From Acidobacteriota bacterium (GTDB taxonomy: Bacteria > Acidobacteriota > Vicinamibacteria > Marinacidobacterales > Marinacidobacteraceae): a stretch of 64,000 nucleotides of DNA. The position numbers were made by a program, and so were the translations under genes. The DNA is taken from positions 28,500-92,499 of the forward strand of contig VXNL01000001.1 of the NCBI GenBank assembly GCA_009840635.1. The letters run 5' to 3'. Position 1 is the stretch's first letter. Each line of letters opens with the position of its first letter. The notes beneath the pieces were generated by a model. The model was given only the letters and a program-made list of their open reading frames with translations. It was not told where the DNA came from and did no database searches. Positions 45,644-54,004 of this stretch are shown one piece after another.

Positions 45644-48136
45644 TCAGGGCGGCGCGTCCCGGAACGCGCTGACGGACATACGGCCGTCGGGTCCGACGGC
45701 CACGGTCACCGCGCCCACCAGGTCCGTTCGGTAAACGCGGGCGCCGCTCCGCCGAAGCCGCTCCAGCACTCCGGTGTCGGGAAGGCTCCGTCGCGGGTCG
45801 GCCCGGACGGAGACGAGCGCCACCTCCGGCGCGACGACGGCCAGGAACTCCGGGGTCGTCGAGTAGCGGCTGCCGTGGTGGCCGACCTTGAGCACGTCGG
45901 CGCTGAGCGCCGCTCCGTACCGGCCCAGCAGCACCCGCTCGGTCGCCTCCCCGGCATCGCCGGTGAGCAGCAGCCTTCTCCCGCCGTAGTCCACGGCCAG
46001 CACAAGGGAACGCTCGTTGGGGTGTTCTTCGCGCGCGGCGCCGTGGTCGCCGGCGAGCAGCACCGAGAAGCGGGCGCCTCCCAGCTCGAACCGTTCTCCA
46101 GCGCGGAGATGGCGCAGCGGGATCCCCCGCCGGGCGCGCTCCCGGTGCATCTCCCGGACCGCGCGCCGTGAATCCTCGGCGGTTCCGGCGCCCTCCCAGA
46201 CCTCGTCCACACGGAAGTCCCGGAAGACCGCCGGGAATCCTCCGACGTGATCCAGGTCTCCGTGCGTGGGGACCACGGCGCGAAGCGCGCGGTAGCCGGC
46301 GTCCGCCAGGAACGGAGTGATGACGGCCTCGCCAGCGCTCCAGCCGCCGAAGGCAGTCCCCGCGTCGAGGAGCACCGCTCCGCCGGACGGAAGCGAAAGG
46401 ACCAGAGCGTCACCCATTCCCACATCGAGGGCCGTGAGCCGAAGCGTCCCGTCCGCCGGCTCCGCGAGGGGCAGCGTGAACAGGGCGAGCAGCGCCAGGG
46501 GAATGGCCGGACGGATCCTTCGTCTGCCGCGGAGCTTCAGGATGGCGATCGCCAGTACCAGCCAGACCGCCAGCCACCAGAGCTCCGGCCGGGCCACGGG
46601 AAAGGCGCCGAACGAAAGCCCCGCGCCCCATTCGCTGAGGCGGATGAGGGTCCCGGTAGAGAGCGTCAGCAACCAACCCACCGCGTCCCCGGGGAATCCC
46701 GTCCCGGCGAGCGACAGCCAGGCGAACCCGAGGCCGAGAACCGGCCCCGCCAAGAGGCCCGCGGGAACCGCCACCAGCAAACCCCCGAACACCACCCGGC
46801 CGAAATGCCAGGCGACGATGGGGAAGGTCGCGAGCTGCGACGCCAGCGTCACCCCGAGCGGCGCCAGGATCCAGGTCCGCCAGCGCGGCGCAGGGTCCCA
46901 GGGGACATCGGCCGGATCCTCCGGGCGGAACGCGGCGATGATCGCGAGGGTCGCGCCGAAACTGAGCTGGAATCCCACGTCGAGGGCGTTCCACGGGGAA
47001 TGCGCGAGCAACGCCAGCGCGGCGACCCCCAGGCCGTTCATGGCGTGTCCGGTGAGACCCCGGCGCAGGCCGAGGATCACGACGGCCGCCATCAGTACCG
47101 CCCGGACCACGGACGGACGCCCCCCGCAAAGTGCCGCGTAGAGCGGGAGCAGCAAGAGCAGGACGGTAAGAGCGGTCCGCCGCCGCACCCCCGCCAGGAT
47201 GAGAGTCGCGTAGATCAGCAGGCTCAACAGACCGACGTGGAGCCCGCTCACCGCCATCAGGTGGAGCGTGCCCGCGTCGCGGAAGGCCCGCTCCGTCCGG
47301 GACGGTGTCTCCGCGCGGTCCCCGATGAGCATCGCGGTGACGACCCCCCGCACGTCGTCCGGGAAACCGCCGCCCGAGAGGCGGTCCCGAATCCGGGACC
47401 GGACGCGCCGAAGAACCCGCCAGGCGACGGGACCCGGCGCAATCTCCCGGACCAGCAGGCCGCTCTTGGTGGAACCGAAGAGGGCGACGGGGCCCCGAAT
47501 CTCCCGCGAACCGGGGTTTCCCGGTGGGCGCGGGGAGGACACCCGGCACCAGACCTCGATGCGCGCGCCCCGGGAAAGGCTCCGGAGGCGGTTCCGGCGG
47601 CCGCCGGCCACGCCGATCGAGACCTCGCCGTCCACCTCCCACGTCCCGCGACTTGCGCCCAACCGGTCCACGCGCAGAGCCAGCGCGGTGCGTCGGTCCC
47701 GATCTTCCGGCTCCGCCCGGAGCACTCCCTCGAGGCGGACGGGACGGGTGAGCCGTTCGGGTCCCAGACCGCGGACGGCCTCCGCCAGCGAGGAGGCCGC
47801 ACCGGGAACCGGGCGGGAAAGGAGACCCGCGATGAAGGCCGCGAGCAGGAGGAGCACGGTCTTCGCGCCCCGACCGAGGCCGGACCGTCCGCACCACCTG
47901 CGTCCCGCGCCGAGACTCGGGAGGAGAGTCGCGACCCCGAGGAGCGGCAGCGCGATCGGAAGCGGACCCGATTCCCCGAGCGGCCCGGACGTGGCCGACG
48001 CGACAATGCCGCCCCAGAAGGCGGCGGCCAACAGGAGGAGCGGGGCGGGCGCGGTTCCAGCGGACGGCTCCGCCACGTGACGGCCGGCCCGCGGCTCGGT
48101 CCGGCCGCCGGGAGGGTGGGGGCCGGTGATCACCAC
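45644..48136 (-). CDS. comEC: ComEC/Rec2-type DNA uptake channel
   Basis: An 830-residue protein with the three ComEC parts: N-terminal helices and OB-like domain, central competence domain ('LMAVSGLHVGLLSLLIYATL', 'LGVAALALLAHSPWNALDVG'), and C-terminal metallo-beta-lactamase domain ('VVPTHGDLDHVGGFPAVFRD', 'KVGHHGSRYSTTPEFLAVV'). It moves single-stranded DNA across the inner membrane, and the lactamase-like part may degrade the other strand. It is the last gene of the minus-strand operon, 13 bases after a conserved hypothetical. The start is GTG 48136. Confidence 0.93.
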   Translation of the reverse strand: MVITGPHPPGGRTEPRAGRHVAEPSAGTAPAPLLLLAAAFWGGIVASATSGPLGESGPLPIALPLLGVATLLPSLGAGRRWCGRSGLGRGAKTVLLLLAAFIAGLLSRPVPGAASSLAEAVRGLGPERLTRPVRLEGVLRAEPEDRDRRTALALRVDRLGASRGTWEVDGEVSIGVAGGRRNRLRSLSRGARIEVWCRVSSPRPPGNPGSREIRGPVALFGSTKSGLLVREIAPGPVAWRVLRRVRSRIRDRLSGGGFPDDVRGVVTAMLIGDRAETPSRTERAFRDAGTLHLMAVSGLHVGLLSLLIYATLILAGVRRRTALTVLLLLLPLYAALCGGRPSVVRAVLMAAVVILGLRRGLTGHAMNGLGVAALALLAHSPWNALDVGFQLSFGATLAIIAAFRPEDPADVPWDPAPRWRTWILAPLGVTLASQLATFPIVAWHFGRVVFGGLLVAVPAGLLAGPVLGLGFAWLSLAGTGFPGDAVGWLLTLSTGTLIRLSEWGAGLSFGAFPVARPELWWLAVWLVLAIAILKLRGRRRIRPAIPLALLALFTLPLAEPADGTLRLTALDVGMGDALVLSLPSGGAVLLDAGTAFGGWSAGEAVITPFLADAGYRALRAVVPTHGDLDHVGGFPAVFRDFRVDEVWEGAGTAEDSRRAVREMHRERARRGIPLRHLRAGERFELGGARFSVLLAGDHGAAREEHPNERSLVLAVDYGGRRLLLTGDAGEATERVLLGRYGAALSADVLKVGHHGSRYSTTPEFLAVVAPEVALVSVRADPRRSLPDTGVLERLRRSGARVYRTDLVGAVTVAVGPDGRMSVSAFRDAPP

Positions 48137-48148
48137 CGGTGGCGCTGC

Positions 48149-48823
48149 TTACTGGAAGAGTGGCCCCAGCCCGAAGAACTCGCCCACCCGCCGCCGGACC
48201 GCGCGATCGAACGTCGTTCGCCAGGTGGATTCCGGCATGCGCGTCCGGTAGGGTGCGAGTTTGTTGCGCACCTCGGTCTCGATCTCTTCGCGGGCGGCGT
48301 CGGGAAGGGCCGCCTGAAGCCGATTCACAAGGTCGTTTTCGATCGCCTGGACCGTTTCCCCGGCGCTCGCCGAGGCGTTTTTGGGCTTGCCGAGCCGCTC
48401 GATCTGCGCGGCCGCGGCGCGGGCCGCGGCAACCAGATCACCCGCCGAATCCGGGTTCGCGAGCCGCGCCCGGTCAGGTGACCAACTCCGCAGACGCCCC
48501 GCGAGGTGTTCGAGGCCGGTTTGGGCGTCCGGCGCCGGTCCGCCGGGTGCGGCGGCGCCCGCCCGCCGGACCCGATTGGCGTCGAACGCGGCCTCGACCG
48601 CCCGGGCGCACTCGCCGAGCGACATCCGGGAAGACACGCGGATCCTTCCCGAGAACGTCGCGCGAATGCCGGAGAGCACCACGTCGAGGGGAATCCCTCG
48701 TTCCTTCCAGCGGCAGACAAGATCCCAGTCGGCCGGGCTCAGAACCAGACCGCTCCCGCGGAAATCCAGGAAGGCGCGTTCGACCGTCCGGAAGTAGTCG
48801 TCGGGGGCCGGCGGCGCGTTCAT
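48149..48823 (-). CDS. Conserved hypothetical protein
   Basis: A 224-residue protein starting at ATG 48823, overlapping the birA stop (ATGA). 'YFRTVERAFLDFRGSGLVLS', then 'ADWDLVCRWKERGIPLDVVL', reads as a helical domain; the C-terminal half has 'QAIENDLVNRLQAALPDAAR' and 'RRRVGEFFGLGPLF'. I recognise no catalytic motif. It is coupled to birA and comEC. Confidence 0.7.
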   Translation of the reverse strand: MNAPPAPDDYFRTVERAFLDFRGSGLVLSPADWDLVCRWKERGIPLDVVLSGIRATFSGRIRVSSRMSLGECARAVEAAFDANRVRRAGAAAPGGPAPDAQTGLEHLAGRLRSWSPDRARLANPDSAGDLVAAARAAAAQIERLGKPKNASASAGETVQAIENDLVNRLQAALPDAAREEIETEVRNKLAPYRTRMPESTWRTTFDRAVRRRVGEFFGLGPLFQ

Positions 48824-49767
48824 CCCGAGGCAGTCCCGGCCCGGCGCCCCGGACGCTGGCCGGCATGGAGAATGCGCACGGCGTCGCTCTCGGTCACCAC
48901 CCGAATCCCGCCGCCGCCCGTCCGAATCCGCAAGCCTCCTCCGTCGTCGAGTCCGTCGGTCGTCCCGCAGACCGGCCCGCCGGCGCTCAGCCGCACCTCG
49001 CAGCGGCAGCCGCGTGCGGTCGGGCTGAGCGATTCCCAGCCGGTCCGCAGCGACACCGGATCCGCGCGGAGCAGAGCGAGGGCCCCGTGCAGCGACATCA
49101 CCAGGGCCCGCGCAAGTTCGCTCCGGTCCACGCCTTCCGGGAGCCATCCCGGCGGGCGGGCGGCAGGCGGGGCTGGCGGCCCCGAGGCGTCCACGGTCAC
49201 TGTCTCCGGAAGCGCGACCGGCGCCAGGTTGACCCCGAACCCCACAACCGCCAGCCGGGGGGACCCTCTCCGGAATCCGACCTCGGCCAGCACGCCGGCG
49301 ACCTTCCTGCCTTCCCAGTCGAGGTCGTTCGGCCACCGCAGTTCCGCCGGAACCCCGGCGACCCGCCGCACGGCCTGCGCCACGGCGACTCCGGCCGCGA
49401 GCGGCAGCATCGTCAGCGGATCCGCCAGCGGCTCGCCGGGTCCCGCCGGGGGTTCGACGAGGACGCTCAGGTAGAGCCCGCCCGGGGGCGAGACCCAGGT
49501 CCGGCCGAAGCGGCCCTTCCCCTCCGTCTGCGTCTCGGCGATCACCACGCTTCCCGCCAGGCGAACCGCTCCCGCGTCGAGCGCGACCTTCTTCGCGACT
49601 TCGTTCGTGGACGGGACCGAGCTCCAGATGCCGGTGAACGGCGCCGGCCACAAGCGGGTGGCGTCAAAGACGGCCTCCCGCACCGACTTCGTCCCTCCCG
49701 ACCGAGCGGGCGCGGTGGCAGCCGGTCTTGCGGCGGCTGCCGCCGGCTCAACGCTTCCGGTGGACAA
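48820..49767 (-). CDS. birA: Biotin-[acetyl-CoA-carboxylase] ligase
   Basis: A 315-residue BPL catalytic protein: 'WSSVPSTNEVAKKVALDAGA', 'VVIAETQTEGKGRFGRTWVS', 'ELRWPNDLDWEGRKVAGVLA' and 'VVGFGVNLAP'. It has no N-terminal helix-turn-helix, so it acts as an enzyme only. The C-terminal SH3-like part is Gly-rich ('GTTDGLDDGGGLRIRTGG'). It is placed between the B12-binding protein and the hypothetical, 8 bases from the former. The start is TTG 49767; a downstream start is possible because the first 25 residues are low-complexity. Confidence 0.93.
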   Translation of the reverse strand: MSTGSVEPAAAAARPAATAPARSGGTKSVREAVFDATRLWPAPFTGIWSSVPSTNEVAKKVALDAGAVRLAGSVVIAETQTEGKGRFGRTWVSPPGGLYLSVLVEPPAGPGEPLADPLTMLPLAAGVAVAQAVRRVAGVPAELRWPNDLDWEGRKVAGVLAEVGFRRGSPRLAVVGFGVNLAPVALPETVTVDASGPPAPPAARPPGWLPEGVDRSELARALVMSLHGALALLRADPVSLRTGWESLSPTARGCRCEVRLSAGGPVCGTTDGLDDGGGLRIRTGGGGIRVVTESDAVRILHAGQRPGRRAGTASG

Positions 49768-49775
49768 AGCGTCGG

Positions 49776-50231
49776 CTAGACCGCGCGTTGGCGGCGGAGC
49801 TCGGCGAGCCGCGACCCCAGGATCCGGGCGGCCTCGGAGGTCGGAGTGTCCGGCCCGAACACCTGGGCGACGCCCATCTCGCGGAGCTCTCCAACGTCCC
49901 GATCGGGGATCAGGCCGCCGACGAAAACCGGAACATCTGCGAGCCCCCGCTCGGAGAGCCCTTCGAGGATCCGGCGGACCAGCGGACGATGGGCGCCCGA
50001 AAGAATGGACACGCCAACCGCCTCCACGTCTTCCTGCAGCGCCGCCTCGACAATTTCTTCCGGTGTTCTCCTGAGACCCGTATAGATCACTTCGAAACCC
50101 GCGTCGCGGAGCGCCTTCGCCACCACCAGCGCACCGCGGTCGTGCCCGTCGAGCCCCGGTTTCGCGACCAGGATACGGAACGGCGGACTCGCCGCCGTGC
50201 CGCTCACGGAACCAGCGCCCGTCCCGCTCAC
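49776..50231 (-). CDS. Cobalamin-binding protein, mutase small-subunit type
   Basis: A 151-residue B12-binding domain: 'VAKPGLDGHDRGALVVAKAL' (DxHxxG, His cobalt ligand), 'VGVSILSGAHRPLVRRILEG' and 'VPVFVGGLIPDRD'. It matches the C-terminal domain of methylmalonyl-CoA mutase. Its GTG start overlaps the icmF stop (GTGA). IcmF already has its own B12 domain, so this second, free domain is a puzzle. It may belong to another mutase subunit encoded elsewhere. Confidence 0.9.
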   Translation of the reverse strand: MSGTGAGSVSGTAASPPFRILVAKPGLDGHDRGALVVAKALRDAGFEVIYTGLRRTPEEIVEAALQEDVEAVGVSILSGAHRPLVRRILEGLSERGLADVPVFVGGLIPDRDVGELREMGVAQVFGPDTPTSEAARILGSRLAELRRQRAV

Positions 50232-53200
50232 ATCGCCCGGCGATAGCGGCCGCCGACCTCGTAGAGCGCCCCGGTGATCTGCCCGAGACTCGCCACCTTC
50301 ACGGTCTCCATCAACTCGCCAAAGACATTGCCGCCCGAGCGGGCCACCTCCTGCAGCCGCGCCAGCGCCTCGGGGGCGTCTTTCGCGTGGCGCCGCCGAA
50401 ACGCCTCCACGCGCAGGACCTGCGCTTCCTTATCGTCGTCCGTGGCGCGGGCGAGCGGCACCGCTTCCGGCGACCCGTCCTCCGGTTCCGCGAGGAAGGT
50501 GTTCACGCCGATGATCGGGATTTCGCCGGAATCCTTCCGGGTCTCGTAGAGCAGCGACTCTTCCTGGATCCGGTTGCGCTGGTACTGGCGCTCCATCGCG
50601 GCCAGCACGCCGCCCCGGGCGTTGAGGCGATCGAATTCGGCGAGCACCGCTTCCTCGACGAGATCGGTGAGCCGGGAGACGATGAACGAACCCGAGAGCG
50701 GGTTCTCGTTCCAGGCCATGCCGAACTCGGAGCGGATGATCTTCTGGATGGCCACCGCCCGCCGCACCGATTCCGGAGTGGGGGTGGTGATGGCTTCGTC
50801 GTAGGCGTTGGTGTGGAGCGAGTTGCAGTTGTCGTTGGTCGCGATGAGCGCCTGGAGCGTCGTCCTTATGTCGTTGAACTGCACTTCCTGGGCGTGGAGC
50901 GAACGGCCGGAGGTCTGGATGTGGACCTTGAACTTCTGGCTCCGGTCCCCGGCGCCGTAGCGCAGCTTCATGGCGCGCGCCCAGATGCGCCGGGCCACCC
51001 GCGCCATGACCGCGTACTCGGGATCGAGGCCGTTGCTGAAGAAGAAGGAGAGATTCGGTGCGAAGGCGTCCACCGGGAGGCCCCGGGCCAGGTAGTACTC
51101 GACGTAGGTGAAACCGTTCGCGAGGGTGAAGGCGAGCTGGGTGATCGGGTTCGCCCCGGCTTCGGCGATGTGGTAGCCGGAAATGGAGACCGAGTAGAAG
51201 TTCCGGACCCCGCGCCGGATGAAGTACTCCTGGACGTCCCCCATCAGCCGGAGCGCGAAGCCGGTGGAAAAGATGCAGGTGTTCTGGGCCTGGTCCTCCT
51301 TGAGGATGTCCGCCTGCACCGTCCCGCGCACCGCCGAGAGCGCCCGGGCCTTCAGTTCCTCGTGCTCACCGGGTGAGGGCGGGCGTCCGTGCTCCTCCTC
51401 GAAGATCCTCTCTTCCTGCCGCACCGCGGCGTTCAGGAACATCGCGAGGATCACCGGCGCGGGGCCGTTGATCGTCATCGAGACGCTGGTCGCCGGATCG
51501 GTGAGCCGGAACCCCGCGAACATGTCGCACATATCGTCGAGCGTCGCGATGGACACTCCGCCCTCGCCGATCTTGCCGAAGATGTCCGGGCGCCGGGCAG
51601 GGTCGTCTCCGTAAAGGGTCACGCTGTCGAAGGCCACCGAGAGCCGCGTGGCTTCCTCGGATTCCGCGAGCAGGTGGAACCTCCGGTTGGTGCGGGCCGG
51701 GCCGCCCTCTCCGGCGAACTGCCGCCGCGGGCTCTCTTCTTCCCGCCGGAACGGGAAGACCCCCGCGGTGAACGGGTAGTGCCCGGGCAGGTTTTCGTCG
51801 AGCAGGAAGCGCAGCGTGTCGCCCGCGCCTCCAAAACGCGGCAGCGCGACGCGTGGAAGCCGGGTGCCGGAGAGCGTTTCCCGATGCGTCCCGTGCTCGC
51901 GCACCCGGTCCCGGACCCGAGCCTGGTACCGCGGCGCTTCGTAGCGGGCCGCCAGCTCGGGCCAACCCGCGAGGAGTTCCCGGCTCTCGGGGTCCAGTTC
52001 ATCGCGGGCCTCGGCGAGCCGGGCCTCTACGGCCTCGGCCGCCGCGTCGGCGCCTCCGGCGGTGCGCAGGTCGGCCGCCGCCAACTCGAGGTGCTCGACC
52101 CTTCCGGCCCGCTCGGCCTCGGCGGCAACCCGGTCCTTCTCGCCTCGGAGCGTGTCGGCGATCTCGGCCAGGTAGCCGGCGCGCGCCGGGGGAATGAGGC
52201 GCACTCCGGCGAACTGGTCATCGGGCCGCTCCCCCGGCGGCGGAAGCGCAGTCTCCTTCCCGGCCAACCCGGCGCGAATGGCCGCGTAGAGCCGGTCGAG
52301 CCCGGGGTCCGCGAACCGGCTCGCCACCGTCGGCAACACCGGGGCCGGGGCGAGTCGCGGCAACGAGCGAGCCCGCTGGAACGCCCGGCGGACCGCGAAG
52401 AGCGCGTCCTCGGCGCCCGGGTGGTCGGCCTTGTTGAGCGCGACGGCGTCCGCCAGGTCCAGCATGTCGATCTTCTCGAGCTGGCTCTCCGCGCCGTAGT
52501 CGGACGTCATCACGTAGAGCGAGAAATCGCTGATGTCCACGATCCGTGAGTCGCCCTGCCCGATGCCGCCCGTCTCCACCACGAGAAGATCGCAACCGGC
52601 GGCCCGCAGGACGAGGAGCGCGTCGTCCACCACGGTCGCGAGTTCGGTGCCCGAGCGGCGGGTGGCCACACTGCGGACGAACACGTCGGTACCCCCGATC
52701 GCGTTCAGCCGGATGCGGTCCCCGAGCAGCGCACCCCCGGTACGCCGCTTCGAGGGGTCCACGGCGAGAACGCCAATGCGGCCCACGGGCCCGGCACCCA
52801 GATCCGGGCGCCCGGCGCGGAACCTGAGCAGCAACTCGTCGAGGACCGAACTCTTGCCGGCGCCGCCGGTGCCAGTGATGCCCAACACGGGAGCGGGCGA
52901 CCCGGTGAGTTCCGCGAGCGCCGCCCGGTCGGCGGCCTCCAGCCCTTCGTTCTCCGCGAAGCTGATGAGCCGCGCCGCCGCACCCGTGCGCCGAAGCGGA
53001 TCGTCTCCGGCGAGATCCGCGACCAGCTCGTCGAAAGGCGCCGGCGAGCGGGCAGCGCGCGCCTCGGCGGCGTCCCGGAGCATGTCCTCCACCACGCCTT
53101 CGATGCCGGTTACCCGATCGTCCCCCGGGGAATAGATCCGCGCCACCCCGTACGTCTCCAGGTCGGCGGCTTCGTAGGGCCGGATCACGCCCCCACCGCC

Positions 53201-53539
53201 TCCGAACACCCGGATCTCGCCTCGCCCGGCCTCCCGGAGGAGGTCCACCAGATAGCGGAAGAACTCGTTGTGTCCCCCCTGGTAGGAGGAGACGGCAATG
53301 GCGTCCGCATCCTCTTCGAGGGCGGCGGCGGCAATCTCTCCGGCGCCGCGGTTGTGACCCAGGTGAATGACCTCGGCGCCCCCCCGCTGCAGGAGGCGGC
53401 GGAAGACGTGGATCGAGGCGTCGTGACCGTCGAACAGCGCGGTGCCGGTGACGAAGCGGAGCGGAAGCTCCGCCAGCGGATCGAACAGAGCCCGTGCGGG
53501 CTCAGATCCGGCCGGAGAAAGACTGACGCGCGTGCTCAC
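50228..53539 (-). CDS. icmF: Fused isobutyryl-CoA mutase (IcmF)
   Basis: A 1103-residue protein with the IcmF domain order. B12-binding at about residues 28-150 ('GTALFDGHDASIHVFRRLLQ'); MeaB-type GTPase at about 220-500 ('GITGTGGAGKSSVLDELLLR', 'LLVVETGGIGQGD', 'LNKADHPGAEDALFAV'); then the mutase barrel from about residue 560 ('YPFTAGVFPFRREEESPRRQ', 'FAGEGGPARTNRRFHLLAES', 'VSISGYHIAEAGANPITQLA'). It interconverts isobutyryl-CoA and n-butyryl-CoA with adenosylcobalamin, and the built-in GTPase acts as its chaperone. It is followed by the free B12-binding protein with a stop/start overlap. Confidence 0.95.
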   Translation of the reverse strand: MSTRVSLSPAGSEPARALFDPLAELPLRFVTGTALFDGHDASIHVFRRLLQRGGAEVIHLGHNRGAGEIAAAALEEDADAIAVSSYQGGHNEFFRYLVDLLREAGRGEIRVFGGGGGVIRPYEAADLETYGVARIYSPGDDRVTGIEGVVEDMLRDAAEARAARSPAPFDELVADLAGDDPLRRTGAAARLISFAENEGLEAADRAALAELTGSPAPVLGITGTGGAGKSSVLDELLLRFRAGRPDLGAGPVGRIGVLAVDPSKRRTGGALLGDRIRLNAIGGTDVFVRSVATRRSGTELATVVDDALLVLRAAGCDLLVVETGGIGQGDSRIVDISDFSLYVMTSDYGAESQLEKIDMLDLADAVALNKADHPGAEDALFAVRRAFQRARSLPRLAPAPVLPTVASRFADPGLDRLYAAIRAGLAGKETALPPPGERPDDQFAGVRLIPPARAGYLAEIADTLRGEKDRVAAEAERAGRVEHLELAAADLRTAGGADAAAEAVEARLAEARDELDPESRELLAGWPELAARYEAPRYQARVRDRVREHGTHRETLSGTRLPRVALPRFGGAGDTLRFLLDENLPGHYPFTAGVFPFRREEESPRRQFAGEGGPARTNRRFHLLAESEEATRLSVAFDSVTLYGDDPARRPDIFGKIGEGGVSIATLDDMCDMFAGFRLTDPATSVSMTINGPAPVILAMFLNAAVRQEERIFEEEHGRPPSPGEHEELKARALSAVRGTVQADILKEDQAQNTCIFSTGFALRLMGDVQEYFIRRGVRNFYSVSISGYHIAEAGANPITQLAFTLANGFTYVEYYLARGLPVDAFAPNLSFFFSNGLDPEYAVMARVARRIWARAMKLRYGAGDRSQKFKVHIQTSGRSLHAQEVQFNDIRTTLQALIATNDNCNSLHTNAYDEAITTPTPESVRRAVAIQKIIRSEFGMAWNENPLSGSFIVSRLTDLVEEAVLAEFDRLNARGGVLAAMERQYQRNRIQEESLLYETRKDSGEIPIIGVNTFLAEPEDGSPEAVPLARATDDDKEAQVLRVEAFRRRHAKDAPEALARLQEVARSGGNVFGELMETVKVASLGQITGALYEVGGRYRRAM

Positions 53540-53683
53540 CGTAACTGCTTGTTGGCGACTGAAGACACCTCTTCGGAAACCGTAGCACTCCTCGGGAGAA
53601 GGCGGAAAGCACGGACGGGAGCCACAGGCCGCCGCCCGTCAGCGCCGCCCGGCGCCCGCTGCAAGCGAACCCGGATCGGGCCG

Positions 53684-54004
53684 TCAGGACGCCCCGAGGG
53701 CCTCTTCGCTCGGCTCCCGATTGAGACGGTCGCGCAGAGCCTTCCCCGCCCGGAAGAACGGCACCCGTTTGGGGGGCACCATGATCTGCTCCCCGGTTCT
53801 CGGGTTACGCGTGAGGCGCGCCTTCCGGCTGCGCAGACGGAAACTGCCGAATCCGCGAATCTCCACCTCGTCTCCGGAACGGAGAGCCCCGGCGATCGCG
53901 TCGAAAACCGTCTCCACGATGAGATCGGCCTCGCGGCGCGTAATCCCCGTGGCTTCCGATACCTCGGCGGCCAGGCGGGCGCGGGTGATCGCTGTGTCGT
54001 TCAC
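53684..54004 (-). CDS. HU/IHF-family DNA-binding protein
   Basis: A 106-residue protein of the HU/IHF fold: 'TRREADLIVETVFDAIAGAL' and 'VEIRGFGSFRLRSRKARLTR', then 'NPRTGEQIMVPPKRVPFFRA' with the Pro of the DNA-bending arm. GTG 54004 overlaps the rpsA stop (GTGA); a TTG 54013 would add three residues. A gene of this type after rpsA is a common arrangement (ihfB in other phyla). It binds and bends DNA in the nucleoid. Confidence 0.92.
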   Translation of the reverse strand: MNDTAITRARLAAEVSEATGITRREADLIVETVFDAIAGALRSGDEVEIRGFGSFRLRSRKARLTRNPRTGEQIMVPPKRVPFFRAGKALRDRLNREPSEEALGAS

